Shown: positions 1-9,340 of the stretch, in pieces | How positions within the stretch are numbered: position 1 is the first letter of the stretch | How the letters are laid out: each line of letters starts with the position of its first letter | Source: an uncultured Poribacteria bacterium | GTDB taxonomy: Bacteria; Poribacteria; WGA-4E; WGA-3G | Length of the DNA stretch: 64,000 bases | Assembly (NCBI GenBank): GCA_951828385.1 | Contig: OX639973.1 | Span: 1,612,001-1,676,000 of the forward strand | Direction of reading: 5' to 3' | Position numbers and translations under genes: made by a program | The notes under the pieces: model-generated | The model's database searches: none | The model's input: the letters and a program-made list of their open reading frames with translations, nothing else | What the model was told of the DNA's origin: nothing

Positions 1-1129
1 CAGTCTTGCTGACCAGATCGCTGCCTTTGCGAATGCCAGAGGTGGTGTGATACTCATCGGTGTGGATGATAATGGCGAAGTCGTTGGTATTGACAGACTG
101 GCATTGGATAGGGCGGAGCGAACAGTCGTTGAAATATGTCAGGACAGCATTGATCCGATAGTCCTCATCTTTACAGAAAAACTGCGGATTGATGATAAAA
201 ACCTGTTAAAAATAGAGGTCCCGAGAAGCCTGTTTGTTCATAAGACCTCTAACGGATACTTCATTCGTCAAGGGAGTAGCAAAAGAGAGATGCCCACGGA
301 GCAGTTAGCACGATTGTTCCAAACCCGTTCACAAGCACGCATCATCGCATTTGACGAACAGTTTGTACCGAATACGGATAAAGACACATTAAGAAAAGAT
401 CTCTATACACGATTTATTACAGAAGGTGCCACAGAAGATGAAATAGACGACCTACTGCTTAAACGGCATTTGCTCGTCAAGGAGGGTAATCAGAACCGCG
501 CCTCTGTTGCTGGAGTGTTGATGTGCCATGAGAACCCCGATGATTACCTCTATAACAGTTTCATTCAAGCGGTTGTGTATCGCGGCAAAGAAAAAGATGC
601 TAACCACCAGATTGATGCCCAAGACTTTACGGGACCATTAGATCAGCAGATCATCCAAACAATGAGATTCGCCAAAAGATATAACGCGGTTGCAGCACGA
701 AAAGACATTGGCAGAGTAGACTTACCACAATACAGCATGCGCGCCATTTTTGAAGCAATAGTTAACGCAGTTGTGCATAGAGACTATTCAAAAACGAGTT
801 CAAAAATTCGCCTGTTTATGTTTGACGATCGGATTGAACTTTATTCGCCGGGAGCATTAGCGAATACCGTGACAGTAGACAACCTACGCTACAGCCAAGC
901 CACGCGAAATGAACTTCTCGCTCGACTGCTCTCGGAAATTACATTGGACGATGATATGAGCAGACAGGTGGTTCGCCGACACTTTTTAGAACGTAGAGGT
1001 GAAGGTGTTGGTATCATTCTGAACGAAAGTGAAGAATTGAGTGGAAAGGCACCTATCTATGAAGTCTTTGACGAAGAATTGCGTCTGACAATTTTTGCGT
1101 CAAGGTCTATTTGGGAAGTCCCAGAATAG
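1..1129 (+). CDS. AlbA_2 / HATPase-type ATP-binding protein, 5' end outside window
   Basis: The frame is open from the first bases of the window (codon phase starts at base 2) and ends at TAG 1127-1129. The apparent GTG start at base 47 lies inside a conserved stretch (AFANARGG then VILIGVDD), so the gene begins upstream. The N-terminal part looks like the Schlafen AlbA_2 domain. The C-terminal part has the EAIVNAVVHRDY and IELYSPG motifs of the GHKL-like ATPase domain found in RecG-like or putative transcriptional regulators annotated as ATP-binding protein. Role is likely DNA-linked regulation; the specific target is unknown. The next gene starts 8 bp downstream, so the two may be co-transcribed. 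Family call is secure, function is inference. Confidence 0.85.
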   Translation, partial: SLADQIAAFANARGGVILIGVDDNGEVVGIDRLALDRAERTVVEICQDSIDPIVLIFTEKLRIDDKNLLKIEVPRSLFVHKTSNGYFIRQGSSKREMPTEQLARLFQTRSQARIIAFDEQFVPNTDKDTLRKDLYTRFITEGATEDEIDDLLLKRHLLVKEGNQNRASVAGVLMCHENPDDYLYNSFIQAVVYRGKEKDANHQIDAQDFTGPLDQQIIQTMRFAKRYNAVAARKDIGRVDLPQYSMRAIFEAIVNAVVHRDYSKTSSKIRLFMFDDRIELYSPGALANTVTVDNLRYSQATRNELLARLLSEITLDDDMSRQVVRRHFLERRGEGVGIILNESEELSGKAPIYEVFDEELRLTIFASRSIWEVPE

Positions 1130-1136
1130 AGAAACA

Positions 1137-2279
1137 ATGTCTACACCGACCTTCAAAATCACAACCCTTGAAAGCCAACGCTACGAATGGGACAAGCCGC
1201 CTATCTGGAACGGCATGCACGTCTACGATAAAGGCAGGCTGCACCTAATAAAGGTGACTGCCAAAAACGGAACAGAAGAGATCGTCGGATACGGTTTCAA
1301 CGGCGGCACCGCTGCGACCCGTCCGCTCTCTATATTCCCAAAGTTTGTAGACCTGTTTCGTCCCATTTTGATCGGACGCGATGTAACAGATACGGCTTAT
1401 GTCTCACAGTTAGCCGAGAACTACAAAATCTATGGACCGGGTGGCTATCACACGCAAGTCATCGCGGCGATAAACCAAGCGTGCTGGGATATCCGCGGGA
1501 AAATAGCAGAGAAGTCTGTTCACACCTTACTCGGTGGTACGCAGCAACGCATCCGCACCTATATCGCCGGTGGTTACTATGGTCGAGAGAAGGGGTTTGA
1601 TGAACTTCGTGAAGAGATGGCGCGGAATATAAATGCGTTTAACGCCACAGCGGTTAAGATGAAGATTGGAGACCCCGATGCTGGACTTGAAACAGACATC
1701 AAACGGATTGAGGTGGTTCGCGAAACGGTCGGCTCCGATATTACCGTCATGGTAGATGCGAATTGTGCATTGTCGATTGAAGAGGCGCGCGCGTTTTTAC
1801 CCACACTTCAGGCGAACAATATCTTCTGGTTTGAAGAGCCGATTCATAGCCACGATTATCGAGGGCATAAGACGCTGCGTGCAATCGCGCAGGACTACGG
1901 CATCCAAATCGCGACGGGAGAAAACGGATACGGATTACACTATTTCCAAACACTGATTGATTACGACGGCGCGGATGTCTTCAACTTGGATGTCGCGATC
2001 CTCCCCGGCTATGATCCAGCGATGCGGGTTGTTGAAGAAGCATTGGCAGCCGAAAAGTTGATTGCACCACACGGCGCACAAGAACTGCAAATCCATATCG
2101 CTGCAAGTCGAGATAACGGCCTGATGTTAGAATACTATCCATCGGCTGTGGATCCGTTGCGCGGTGAAATGTTTTTCCCCCCGATGGTTTTAGAACCTGA
2201 TGGGTATGTTACCGTTCCATCTCGCCCCGGCATCGGTTTTGAGCCGAATTGGGACTTGCTAAAGCACCACCGAGCGTAA
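1137..2279 (+). CDS. Enolase-superfamily (mandelate racemase/muconate lactonizing type) enzyme
   Basis: About 380 residues, the usual size of the family. Metal and catalytic motifs of the MR subgroup appear in order: KMK (KxK base, near residue 173), VMVDAN (first metal Asp), FWFEEP (second metal Glu), IATGEN (third metal Glu) and APHG (His base of the second barrel side). This set suits dehydration or epimerisation of an acid sugar through an enolate intermediate bound to Mg2+. The substrate cannot be read from sequence. ATG 1137 is preferred over the upstream in-frame ATG 1095 because 1095 lies inside the previous gene and the family N-terminus begins near TFKITTLES. The Shine-Dalgarno sequence is weak. 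Closely follows the AlbA_2 gene. Confidence 0.9.
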   Translation: MSTPTFKITTLESQRYEWDKPPIWNGMHVYDKGRLHLIKVTAKNGTEEIVGYGFNGGTAATRPLSIFPKFVDLFRPILIGRDVTDTAYVSQLAENYKIYGPGGYHTQVIAAINQACWDIRGKIAEKSVHTLLGGTQQRIRTYIAGGYYGREKGFDELREEMARNINAFNATAVKMKIGDPDAGLETDIKRIEVVRETVGSDITVMVDANCALSIEEARAFLPTLQANNIFWFEEPIHSHDYRGHKTLRAIAQDYGIQIATGENGYGLHYFQTLIDYDGADVFNLDVAILPGYDPAMRVVEEALAAEKLIAPHGAQELQIHIAASRDNGLMLEYYPSAVDPLRGEMFFPPMVLEPDGYVTVPSRPGIGFEPNWDLLKHHRA

Positions 2280-2485
2280 TCACAAAACAGGAGGAACACT
2301 CTCTGAATCTTAATCTTTTCTATTTATTCCCGCTGCTCGGGGACAGAAAGGAAGAACGTGTCACCGAATCTCAACTTCTTTCGTTAAGTACCAATGGACG
2401 TAGAACCTACAAAAAATCCATGTACCCTCACATAAGATGTGCCTGCCATTGTGGTGGAACGCATCTCTAAAAGGAGACCTTTTAC

Positions 2486-3016
2486 ATGCAAAAAACTGCT
2501 GAAGAATATCAGAAAGACCTACTTTGGCAGACAGCACTTGAAACCTTCTACCGCGTCGCTTACGCTGAAAGTCTCATGACCTCAGTGCTTCAGATCTGGA
2601 GACCGATAGATGGGTTGATTAAGAGCATTGTGACAATTACAACCATCGGTTCAGTCATGATAGGGTGGATGTTATGGGGAACACCCACAGGCAAATTAGC
2701 ATGGCTGATTATAGCTGGATGTGCCGCATTCTTATCACTTTTGCACATTATCCTTAAAATCTCAGATCGTGTAACCGATTTGAGCCACAATGCACAGTAC
2801 TTCAAGAGCTTACGCCTCAATTTGGAACGGTTCATCTATGACATGGAAGTGAACCCCGATTTTCCGCTGGAACCCTTCAAGATTACATTTGAACAGTATC
2901 GAGAATGGTTATTGGTCGGTTCGCAAATGCTAAAGGAAGATTTCCTTTTGACGCGCCGTCGCCGCCAGCGGGTTCAGGAAAAATTGAATCAACAGATGGG
3001 AGATATGATTGTATGA
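2486..3016 (+). CDS. Two-TM membrane protein resembling SLATT-type proteins
   Basis: 176 residues with a strong ribosome site (aaaggag, 11 bp before ATG). Residues about 45-65 and 70-90 are two adjacent hydrophobic helices. They are flanked by an N-terminal helical segment and a long charged C-terminal helix rich in RRRR near residue 160. This layout matches the SLATT class, known in other systems as candidate pore-forming effectors controlled by a partner; the match here is by layout, not by a diagnostic motif. The stop overlaps the start of the next gene (ATGA), so the two are translationally coupled and likely act together. Function unproven. Confidence 0.7.
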   Translation: MQKTAEEYQKDLLWQTALETFYRVAYAESLMTSVLQIWRPIDGLIKSIVTITTIGSVMIGWMLWGTPTGKLAWLIIAGCAAFLSLLHIILKISDRVTDLSHNAQYFKSLRLNLERFIYDMEVNPDFPLEPFKITFEQYREWLLVGSQMLKEDFLLTRRRRQRVQEKLNQQMGDMIV

Positions 3017-3258
3017 AAGCACAACCCATTGAAACCAGAGAAAACGGTATTGAGCACTCGGTAGGGCAGCGGCCCATACATACGACTTATGAGCCACCGG
3101 GACCGCTTCCTGAGTTCCGTGCCCGCCCGAAATTAAGTCAAGCACAACCCGCGACAAAAAAACAAGCTGCGCCATCAACGACAGTCAAACCAGATCAGAA
3201 CGGTTCCCCAGAGGTAACCGTTGATGCTGGATCCGCAGCACCGAAGGAAAGTGGTTGA
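3013..3258 (+). CDS. Small Pro/Ala-rich hypothetical protein
   Basis: 81 residues from ATG 3013, which overlaps the stop of the preceding gene (ATGA). The longer in-frame ORF from 2905 would overlap that gene heavily and is rejected. The protein has no hydrophobic segment and is rich in Pro, Ala, Gln and Lys, so it is probably disordered. A strong terminator follows directly, so it closes the two-gene cassette. I do not recognise a family. A soluble partner or regulator of the membrane protein is possible. Confidence 0.55.
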   Translation: MKAQPIETRENGIEHSVGQRPIHTTYEPPGPLPEFRARPKLSQAQPATKKQAAPSTTVKPDQNGSPEVTVDAGSAAPKESG

Positions 3259-3281
3259 CCTAATTCACAAATGTAATTTTT

Positions 3282-3316
3282 AAGTCTGGCGATCCTATCG
3301 CCAGACTTGTTTTTTT
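3282..3316 (+). terminator. Intrinsic terminator, plus direction
   Basis: A perfect 12-bp stem (arms 3282-3293 and 3297-3308) with loop CCT is followed by GTTTTTTT at 3309-3316. It ends the membrane-protein cassette. The T run occurs only on the plus side, so it is not a good terminator for the convergent dctM gene. Confidence 0.9.
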
Positions 3317-4601
3317 AAAAAAGAGGTGCTGATGTTTTGCCAAAGACTTTCGGGAGCCAGAGACTCAATTCCGGCACATAAGTCACCAGTACAAGTGCCA
3401 CCAACAACAGCGCGATAAACAGCAGAACGGATCGGTAAAGCAGAATGACAGACCGATCAAACTTCATGCTGGAGATGAACAGATTCATTCCGACAGGCGG
3501 TGTTAAATACCCAATTTCCAAGTTGGTCAAGACGATGATACCGAGATGCGCCTTGTCAATCCCGAATTGCTCAGCGATAGGAAGCAGTAACGGCACCACG
3601 ATAATTATCGCCGAAAAGATATCCATCAGACACCCAACAATAAGCAGAAAAATATTGAGTCCGATGAGTGTAATAACGCGGCTTTCTGTTGTTGACTGTA
3701 TCCAATCAAGAACTGTCGTAGGCACATCAAGCGTGATGAGATAATTGGTTAACCCTAAAGCGATACCGAGAATAATAAGGATTGCCCCGACAAGCAAGGT
3801 GCTCTCCTTAACAATGCGCGGTAACACCTTCAACGAAATAGACCGATGGATGCCAATTTCTACGACACAAGCATAGATGACGGTCAATGCGGCAGTTTCA
3901 TCAAGTGTTACTTTGCCAGAAAGGTAGCCACCTAATATGAGAATTGGCAGAAATAGTTCCCACTTCGCCTCCCAGAGCGTTCTCAGGAAAACCATCAAAT
4001 CAAACGGTGTTGTCTCAGTCTTTTTGATAACACTCCAGCCGCAACAGTAGATGCTCAGAACACCGAGAATAAGCAGGCCGGGAATAATACCCGCAAGAAA
4101 CATCCTGTCAATAGGAACCTGGGCGATGATCGCGTAGAGGATAAGTGGGACACTCGGTGGAAACAGCAGCCCGATGCTCCCAGAAGCGGTTATCAATCCG
4201 AGCGAAAACTTCTCGTTATATGTCTGCCGTAGAATCGGATAGACCAGCCCGCCGAGTGCGATAATCGTTACGCCGGACGCGCCTGTGAAAGTCGTGAAAA
4301 ACGCACAGGTCCCGAGGACAACCACAGCGATACCACCCGGCAACCAGCCGACACTCGCACGTGCGAACGCCACCAACCGTTGTGGTGCCTTCCCCTCAGC
4401 GATGATATATCCGGCAAAGGTGAAGAGCGGGATAATCAGGATTGTCGAATTCCGGGTGAGCCGGTTGAAATCAATCAGGATTGTTGAGATGGGTTCGCCT
4501 GCCATGGCATAGCCAATAATCGAGGCACCACCCAATAAGACAAAAAGCGCACCACCGAGAAGTGCAAAGCCTATCAAACCGATGCCAATAATTAATCCCA
4601 T
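3315..4601 (-). CDS. dctM: TRAP transporter large permease (DctM type)
   Basis: 428 residues, the family norm, almost wholly hydrophobic with about 12 membrane helices. Typical motifs include TFTGASGVTI, SGSIGLLFPPS and TPPVGMN. DctM is the ion-coupled transport subunit that, with DctQ and a periplasmic DctP, imports organic acids. It overlaps dctQ by one base and is the last gene of the kdsB-pyrG-larA-larA-dctQ-dctM operon. No dctP gene is seen in this window. The two larA-like neighbours suggest a 2-hydroxy acid or related sugar acid as cargo; that is inference. Confidence 0.93.
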   Translation of the reverse strand: MGLIIGIGLIGFALLGGALFVLLGGASIIGYAMAGEPISTILIDFNRLTRNSTILIIPLFTFAGYIIAEGKAPQRLVAFARASVGWLPGGIAVVVLGTCAFFTTFTGASGVTIIALGGLVYPILRQTYNEKFSLGLITASGSIGLLFPPSVPLILYAIIAQVPIDRMFLAGIIPGLLILGVLSIYCCGWSVIKKTETTPFDLMVFLRTLWEAKWELFLPILILGGYLSGKVTLDETAALTVIYACVVEIGIHRSISLKVLPRIVKESTLLVGAILIILGIALGLTNYLITLDVPTTVLDWIQSTTESRVITLIGLNIFLLIVGCLMDIFSAIIIVVPLLLPIAEQFGIDKAHLGIIVLTNLEIGYLTPPVGMNLFISSMKFDRSVILLYRSVLLFIALLLVALVLVTYVPELSLWLPKVFGKTSAPLF

Positions 4602-5143
4602 TACTCCGATTCTCCTTCAACAGCATCTGGCGTATCCGCATTATCTGTTAGATGGATGCCCATCTGAAGCACCACATGGATGCCGATGAGAACAAAACCG
4701 TAGGGAATAATAGTCTTCGCCCACCACAAAGGGACACTTCCGATTAATACAGCCTCGCTTGACTGCTCATCTCCAAGAAAGAGAAAACCGTAATACGCTA
4801 AAATCCCAACCACTACCAAAGCAGCGCAATCAACCGCAAGGTTCGTCCAACGTGTGACCTTTCCCGGCAGAATCCGACTCAGTACATCAATACTGATATG
4901 TCGTCTTTCACAAGTAGCGAGCGCGGCACCGAAGAAGCAGAGCCAGAGCGTCAAGTGCTGAAGCATTATATCGCTCCACAACAGACTTGCACTGAATATG
5001 TAACGCATGACGATTTTGAGTATTGCAAGCCCGAGCATCATCGCGATAATAAGGCACAACGCACCGGTTTCGACTTTACCAAGGAAGGTATTAACGCTTT
5101 GTAGGAAGGAGGTTTCGGTCGAATACTCTTTAGATATCTGCAT
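4601..5143 (-). CDS. dctQ: TRAP transporter small permease (DctQ type)
   Basis: 180 residues with four membrane helices and the family motif region FFGAALATCERRHISID (about residues 72-88). DctQ forms the membrane complex with DctM and docks the periplasmic binding protein. The start codon abuts the stop of the upstream larA-like gene (5144), and the stop overlaps the dctM start by one base. This tight packing supports one transcript. Confidence 0.92.
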   Translation of the reverse strand: MQISKEYSTETSFLQSVNTFLGKVETGALCLIIAMMLGLAILKIVMRYIFSASLLWSDIMLQHLTLWLCFFGAALATCERRHISIDVLSRILPGKVTRWTNLAVDCAALVVVGILAYYGFLFLGDEQSSEAVLIGSVPLWWAKTIIPYGFVLIGIHVVLQMGIHLTDNADTPDAVEGESE

Positions 5144-6403
5144 CTATTCCTCCGGTGCTAATACCTGAATCCCAGCGGAAGGTAGTACAGCAACCTTAGC
5201 GTATGCCGGAAGTCTCTCAGCGAACAGCCCAATCAACTGATCGAGATCCCGAAAGAGGCGTGCGCCGGGATGTTTTTTGTAAAAATCATCGACTAAAAAG
5301 TGTTCTGACCAGACGTGCAGTTGGTCTTGTGTGCCGAGTTGTGGTGCGGGAAGTTCAGATTGCGTCCGCTCTGCCTTCTGCTGCACGAAGCGAGCATAAT
5401 CAATTTGCTCAAACAACCCGTGATAGCAGATGCCGTCAGTTGCGGGGTTGAGTGCCATCTTATGCGCTTTCTCAAAATAACGCGTCGCCCACAATGCTTT
5501 GCCTGTTTGAATCGGATCACTATCAAGCGGGTAGCAGTTAAGCACAACCAAATCCGTCTCTTTTCGACTCGCTTCCGGTATCTCCGTGCTGTAAGTATCT
5601 AAAGCAAAGTGCGCGCCTTGACGGTGTGCCTGTACAAAGTCGCCTACGAACAGTCCACAAATTTCACGGCGACGATTCAGGACAGTGTTGACAATTACAT
5701 CAAGTCCGAGGACATGAGCCACGGCTTCGGAAAAATCTCTATGATCGGGTTCACTGCCTTTTCTTTCAACGACAGCGTGCCCACGACTCGGCGAGAAGGT
5801 ATGGAAATAGAACATTGTAGCGAAACCAGCGATTCCGGGCACAACCAATTTCGCGCCGCCGCCGAAACCGACGGCTCCGTGTGGATAGATGCCACCGAGA
5901 CAGATTTTGAAGTCCGCATCCGCGACAACACGGTTCAGGTAAATAGGCATGCCGTTCTCAAGGTTTCCCAACGCGCGTAGATCGCCGCCCATAAAGTCGT
6001 GACTTGTCGCTTCATATTCAGCAGCAATATCTGCGCCAATCTTCTTCGCGACTTCTTCATCAGTGAGGGGTCGGTGGGAACCGCCGCCGACAACAAACCG
6101 AATTTCGGATTTCGGGACACCTGCTGCGGCTAACTCACGCAGAAGCACTGGAACAACTGCAGCGGCAGGGGTCGGACGACTCAAGTCGTCAACGACGATA
6201 GCAGCGCTCTTTTTACCCTTCGCGAGTTCTGCTATACGCGCGGTGCCGATCGGCTCAGCAAATGCCCGTTCAATCTGGATATCAGAAAGTGCAGGTGCGT
6301 CCTTGGGTCCAAGTACCTCCACCTCCCAACCTTTTGGGAAATTCAATGTCAGTTCTTCATCTCCATACCAAGCACTGGAGTAGACTGTAGCAGTGTTGTT
6401 CAT
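5144..6403 (-). CDS. LarA-like (DUF2088) nickel-pincer racemase family protein, copy 1
   Basis: 419 residues. LarA is lactate racemase, which carries a nickel pincer nucleotide bound to a lysine. Matching family motifs are DDLSRPTP (Asp/Arg), GGGSHRPLT (active-site His), the GGGAKLVVPG lysine that would hold the cofactor, and a following HTFSPS His. ATG 6403 is chosen over 6415 because GGAGA sits 8 bp before it and because it matches the start of the paralogue next door. The paralogue at 6446-7699 is clearly a tandem duplicate. The substrate need not be lactate; the family includes racemases and epimerases of other 2-hydroxy acids. No larB, larC or larE is visible here. Confidence 0.88.
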   Translation of the reverse strand: MNNTATVYSSAWYGDEELTLNFPKGWEVEVLGPKDAPALSDIQIERAFAEPIGTARIAELAKGKKSAAIVVDDLSRPTPAAAVVPVLLRELAAAGVPKSEIRFVVGGGSHRPLTDEEVAKKIGADIAAEYEATSHDFMGGDLRALGNLENGMPIYLNRVVADADFKICLGGIYPHGAVGFGGGAKLVVPGIAGFATMFYFHTFSPSRGHAVVERKGSEPDHRDFSEAVAHVLGLDVIVNTVLNRRREICGLFVGDFVQAHRQGAHFALDTYSTEIPEASRKETDLVVLNCYPLDSDPIQTGKALWATRYFEKAHKMALNPATDGICYHGLFEQIDYARFVQQKAERTQSELPAPQLGTQDQLHVWSEHFLVDDFYKKHPGARLFRDLDQLIGLFAERLPAYAKVAVLPSAGIQVLAPEE

Positions 6404-6445
6404 GATTGTCTCCATTTCATAGAAAGGTTTTTAATCCCGATGTTG

Positions 6446-7699
6446 TTAGGCTAATATCTGAATTCCGGCTGCTGGCAAGACACCGACGCGTGCGTGTTCT
6501 GGAAGTTTCTCCGCAAAAAGCTGAATCACTTGTTCAAGGTTGCGAAAAAGGCGTGCAGCTGGGTATTCTTTGTGGAATTCATCTGCGCCAAAGTGCTCAG
6601 ACCAGACGTGTAGTTGGTGGCGGGGTCCGATTTGCGGCACTGGTGGTTCGATCGGAATCTGTTCGGCGCGCTGCTGGAGATAGCGCGGATAATCAAGTCT
6701 ATCGTACAGACCGTGGTAGCAGCTGCCATCACTGGCAGGGTAGAGTGCCAATGTATAGGCGTTCTGAAAATAACTAAAAGCTGCCAGTGCCTTATCCAGT
6801 TGGATTGCATCAGAATCGAGCGGATAGCAGTTTGCCACAATCAAATCAGTCGCTTTTTCACTCATTTCGGATATCGGTGTGCTATAAGTCTCCAAGGCGA
6901 AACGCGCACCTGCACGATGCGCTTTTACAAAGTCCCCTAAGAACACTCCAGAGATCTCACGATGGGTATTCAGTGTCACGTTTACAATAGCATCAAGTCC
7001 GAGAATTTTTGCTGCCATCTCAGCACAAGCGCGTCGGTCGGGTTCATCGCCTTCTTCCCCCTCAATAATTGCTGGACCGCGGCTTGATGAGTAGGTATGA
7101 AAGTAAAATATTGTCGCGAATCCTGAAACACCGGGAACAATCAACTTTGCCCCTCCAGTAAAACCGACAGAACTGTGCGGATAAATACCGCCGACACAGA
7201 TTTTAAAATCCGCATCCGCAACAATACGGTTAATATAAATAGGCATCCCATTATCAAGGCTACCGAGGGCGCGTAGATCACCACTCAGGAAATCATGGTT
7301 CGTTGCTTCGTATTCAGCCGCTACATCTGTTCCAATTTTTGCCGAGATCTCTTGATCAGTCAAGGGGCGGTGGGAGCCGGGCCCAACAACAAATCGGATT
7401 TCGGATTTCGGAACACCTGCCGATGCCAACTCACGGAGGAGAAACGGGATAATCTTCGCTGCAGGGGTGGGACGGCTCAGATCATCAACAATAATAGCAG
7501 CACTCCTTTTTTCCCTCGCGAGCTCCGAAATACGCAGGGTGCCAATCGGTTCAGCAAATGCCTTTTCAATTTGCGCATCAGAGAGTACAGGTGCGTCTTT
7601 AGGACCTAATACTTCGACTTCCCAACCCGTTGGAAAATTTAGCGTCAGTTCCTCATCCCCGTACCAAGCACGAGAACGGACTGTAGCTGCGTTGCTCAT
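6446..7699 (-). CDS. LarA-like (DUF2088) nickel-pincer racemase family protein, copy 2
   Basis: 417 residues. Strongly similar over its full length to the copy at 5144-6403 (shared starts such as AWYGDEELTLNFP, and shared HRPLT, GGAKLIVPG and FYFHTYS motifs). The cofactor lysine and the Asp/Arg and His positions are kept, so both copies look active. The start overlaps the pyrG stop by four bases (ATGA). Tandem retention with a TRAP transporter suggests two related substrates or stereoisomers. Confidence 0.88.
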   Translation of the reverse strand: MSNAATVRSRAWYGDEELTLNFPTGWEVEVLGPKDAPVLSDAQIEKAFAEPIGTLRISELAREKRSAAIIVDDLSRPTPAAKIIPFLLRELASAGVPKSEIRFVVGPGSHRPLTDQEISAKIGTDVAAEYEATNHDFLSGDLRALGSLDNGMPIYINRIVADADFKICVGGIYPHSSVGFTGGAKLIVPGVSGFATIFYFHTYSSSRGPAIIEGEEGDEPDRRACAEMAAKILGLDAIVNVTLNTHREISGVFLGDFVKAHRAGARFALETYSTPISEMSEKATDLIVANCYPLDSDAIQLDKALAAFSYFQNAYTLALYPASDGSCYHGLYDRLDYPRYLQQRAEQIPIEPPVPQIGPRHQLHVWSEHFGADEFHKEYPAARLFRNLEQVIQLFAEKLPEHARVGVLPAAGIQILA

Positions 7700-9330
7700 T
7701 GCTTTTCTCCCCCTTTCATATCTTCATCTTGGCACTGATAGGCGAGTACCGCTGCGATGAATTCACGAAAAAGCGGATGCGGGGCAAGCGGTTTAGATTG
7801 AAATTCGGGGTGGAATTGTGAACCTATCATCCACGGATGATCCGTTATCTCAGCAATTTCAACGAGACTCTCGTCAGGCGACAATCCACTAAAACAGAGC
7901 CCCGCTGCTTCCAATTGCGAGCGGTATTGGTTATTCAATTCATAGCGATGACGGTGACGCTCTAAAATAATAGGCTGCTGATACGCCTCATAACTTTTGG
8001 TATTTTCTTTCAGGACGCACGGATAATGTCCGAGCCGCATTGTTGCACCGAGGTCAGCTATTGAACGCTGTTCGGGCATTAAGTCTATAACCGGATAAGG
8101 GGCCTTCTCGTCTACTTCTGTGCTATTTGCTTTTTTTAGGTTCGCGACGTGCCGGGCAAACTCAATTACCAGACACTGCATTCCGAGACATAATCCGAAA
8201 TACGGAATGTCATTTTCACGGGCGTATCGTGCAGCGACCAACATCCCTTCAATCCCACGATAGCCGAATCCACCTGGGACGAGTATCCCATCCGCATTCT
8301 CAAAAACATCGTCAAGATTCGGATGTTCCATGAGCGACTCCGCTTCTATCCACTCAATTTCAACCGAGGCTTCGTTAGCGATTCCGCCATGCTTGAGAGC
8401 TTCTTGGACACTGATATAAGCATCGCTACCGGTTGTGTATTTTCCAACAATTGCAATTCGGGCTTTCCGCTTCGGGTTTTTCAATTTTTCGACCATCGCG
8501 ACCCATTCAGCATCCATCGGGGCGCGTGCCTCAAGCCCAAGCCTTTTCAAAACGAGATGTCCCATCCCTTGGCGTTCAAAATTAAGCGGGATTTCATCAA
8601 CGCACTTTGTGTCCAATCCTTCAAAGATACATTCTTCAGAGATGCCACAGAGGAGCGCGATTTTCCGGCGGAAAGCGTCATCTAACGTCTGGCTCGTACG
8701 GCAAAGCAGGACATCCGGCAGTACCCCTAACTCTTGGAGTTTACGGATGCTATGCTGTGTCGGTTTACTCTTGCTCTCGCCATTAGGTAATGTGTAAATG
8801 AGCGACACATGGAGGAACATCGTATCTTCGCGTCCCACCTCAACTGCCATTTGTCGGATGGCTTCCACGAAAGGGGGCATCTCAAAATCGCCGATAGTTC
8901 CACCTATCTCCGTAATGACAATCTCGGCTTCGTTATCTTCACCGATCTGATATATGCGTCTCTTGATCTCATCCGTAATATGCGGAATCAGCTGCACGGT
9001 TTCGCCAAGATAATCGCCTCGCCGTTCTTTCTCAATTACTTCCTTATAGACGGAACCAGTGGTGAAGTTAGAATATTTGTTCAGGTCTATGCCGAGAAAC
9101 CGTTCATAATTTCCTAAATCAAGATCGGTTTCCGCGCCATCACAGGTGACGAAAACCTCACCGTGTTGGAACGGATTCATGACCCCCGCATCAACATTGA
9201 GGTATGGATCAATTTTAACGACAATCACCTTGAACCCGCGATTGATCAGCAACCGCCCAAGAGATGCTGTCGTGATCCCTTTACCGATACCTGAGATAAC
9301 GCCACCTGTCACAAAAATATATTTTGTCAT
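7696..9330 (-). CDS. pyrG: CTP synthase
   Basis: 544 residues, the normal length. Makes CTP from UTP, ATP and glutamine. The N-terminal synthetase domain has the P-loop GGVISGIGKG and the GGTIGDFE motif. The C-terminal class I glutamine amidotransferase domain has PGGFGYRG, nucleophile Cys381 in GLCLGMQ and the HPEFQS histidine/glutamate pair. It lies 10 bp after kdsB, which uses CTP to activate KDO, so the pairing is sensible. Its end overlaps the first larA-like gene by four bases. Confidence 0.98.
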   Translation of the reverse strand: MTKYIFVTGGVISGIGKGITTASLGRLLINRGFKVIVVKIDPYLNVDAGVMNPFQHGEVFVTCDGAETDLDLGNYERFLGIDLNKYSNFTTGSVYKEVIEKERRGDYLGETVQLIPHITDEIKRRIYQIGEDNEAEIVITEIGGTIGDFEMPPFVEAIRQMAVEVGREDTMFLHVSLIYTLPNGESKSKPTQHSIRKLQELGVLPDVLLCRTSQTLDDAFRRKIALLCGISEECIFEGLDTKCVDEIPLNFERQGMGHLVLKRLGLEARAPMDAEWVAMVEKLKNPKRKARIAIVGKYTTGSDAYISVQEALKHGGIANEASVEIEWIEAESLMEHPNLDDVFENADGILVPGGFGYRGIEGMLVAARYARENDIPYFGLCLGMQCLVIEFARHVANLKKANSTEVDEKAPYPVIDLMPEQRSIADLGATMRLGHYPCVLKENTKSYEAYQQPIILERHRHRYELNNQYRSQLEAAGLCFSGLSPDESLVEIAEITDHPWMIGSQFHPEFQSKPLAPHPLFREFIAAVLAYQCQDEDMKGGEKQ

Positions 9331-9340
9331 AAAAATTTCT

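Noticed and set aside
2249-2470. 73-codon plus-strand frame between the enolase-family gene and the SLATT-like gene
   Set aside because: Overlaps the upstream gene end, no ribosome site, and composition unlike real proteins nearby.
3282-3316. The 3.3-kb hairpin as a bidirectional terminator for dctM
   Set aside because: On the minus strand the stem is followed by A-rich, not T-rich, sequence.
5203-5980. Several long frames on the plus strand opposite the first larA-like gene
   Set aside because: Antisense shadows of a well-supported conserved gene; no start signals.
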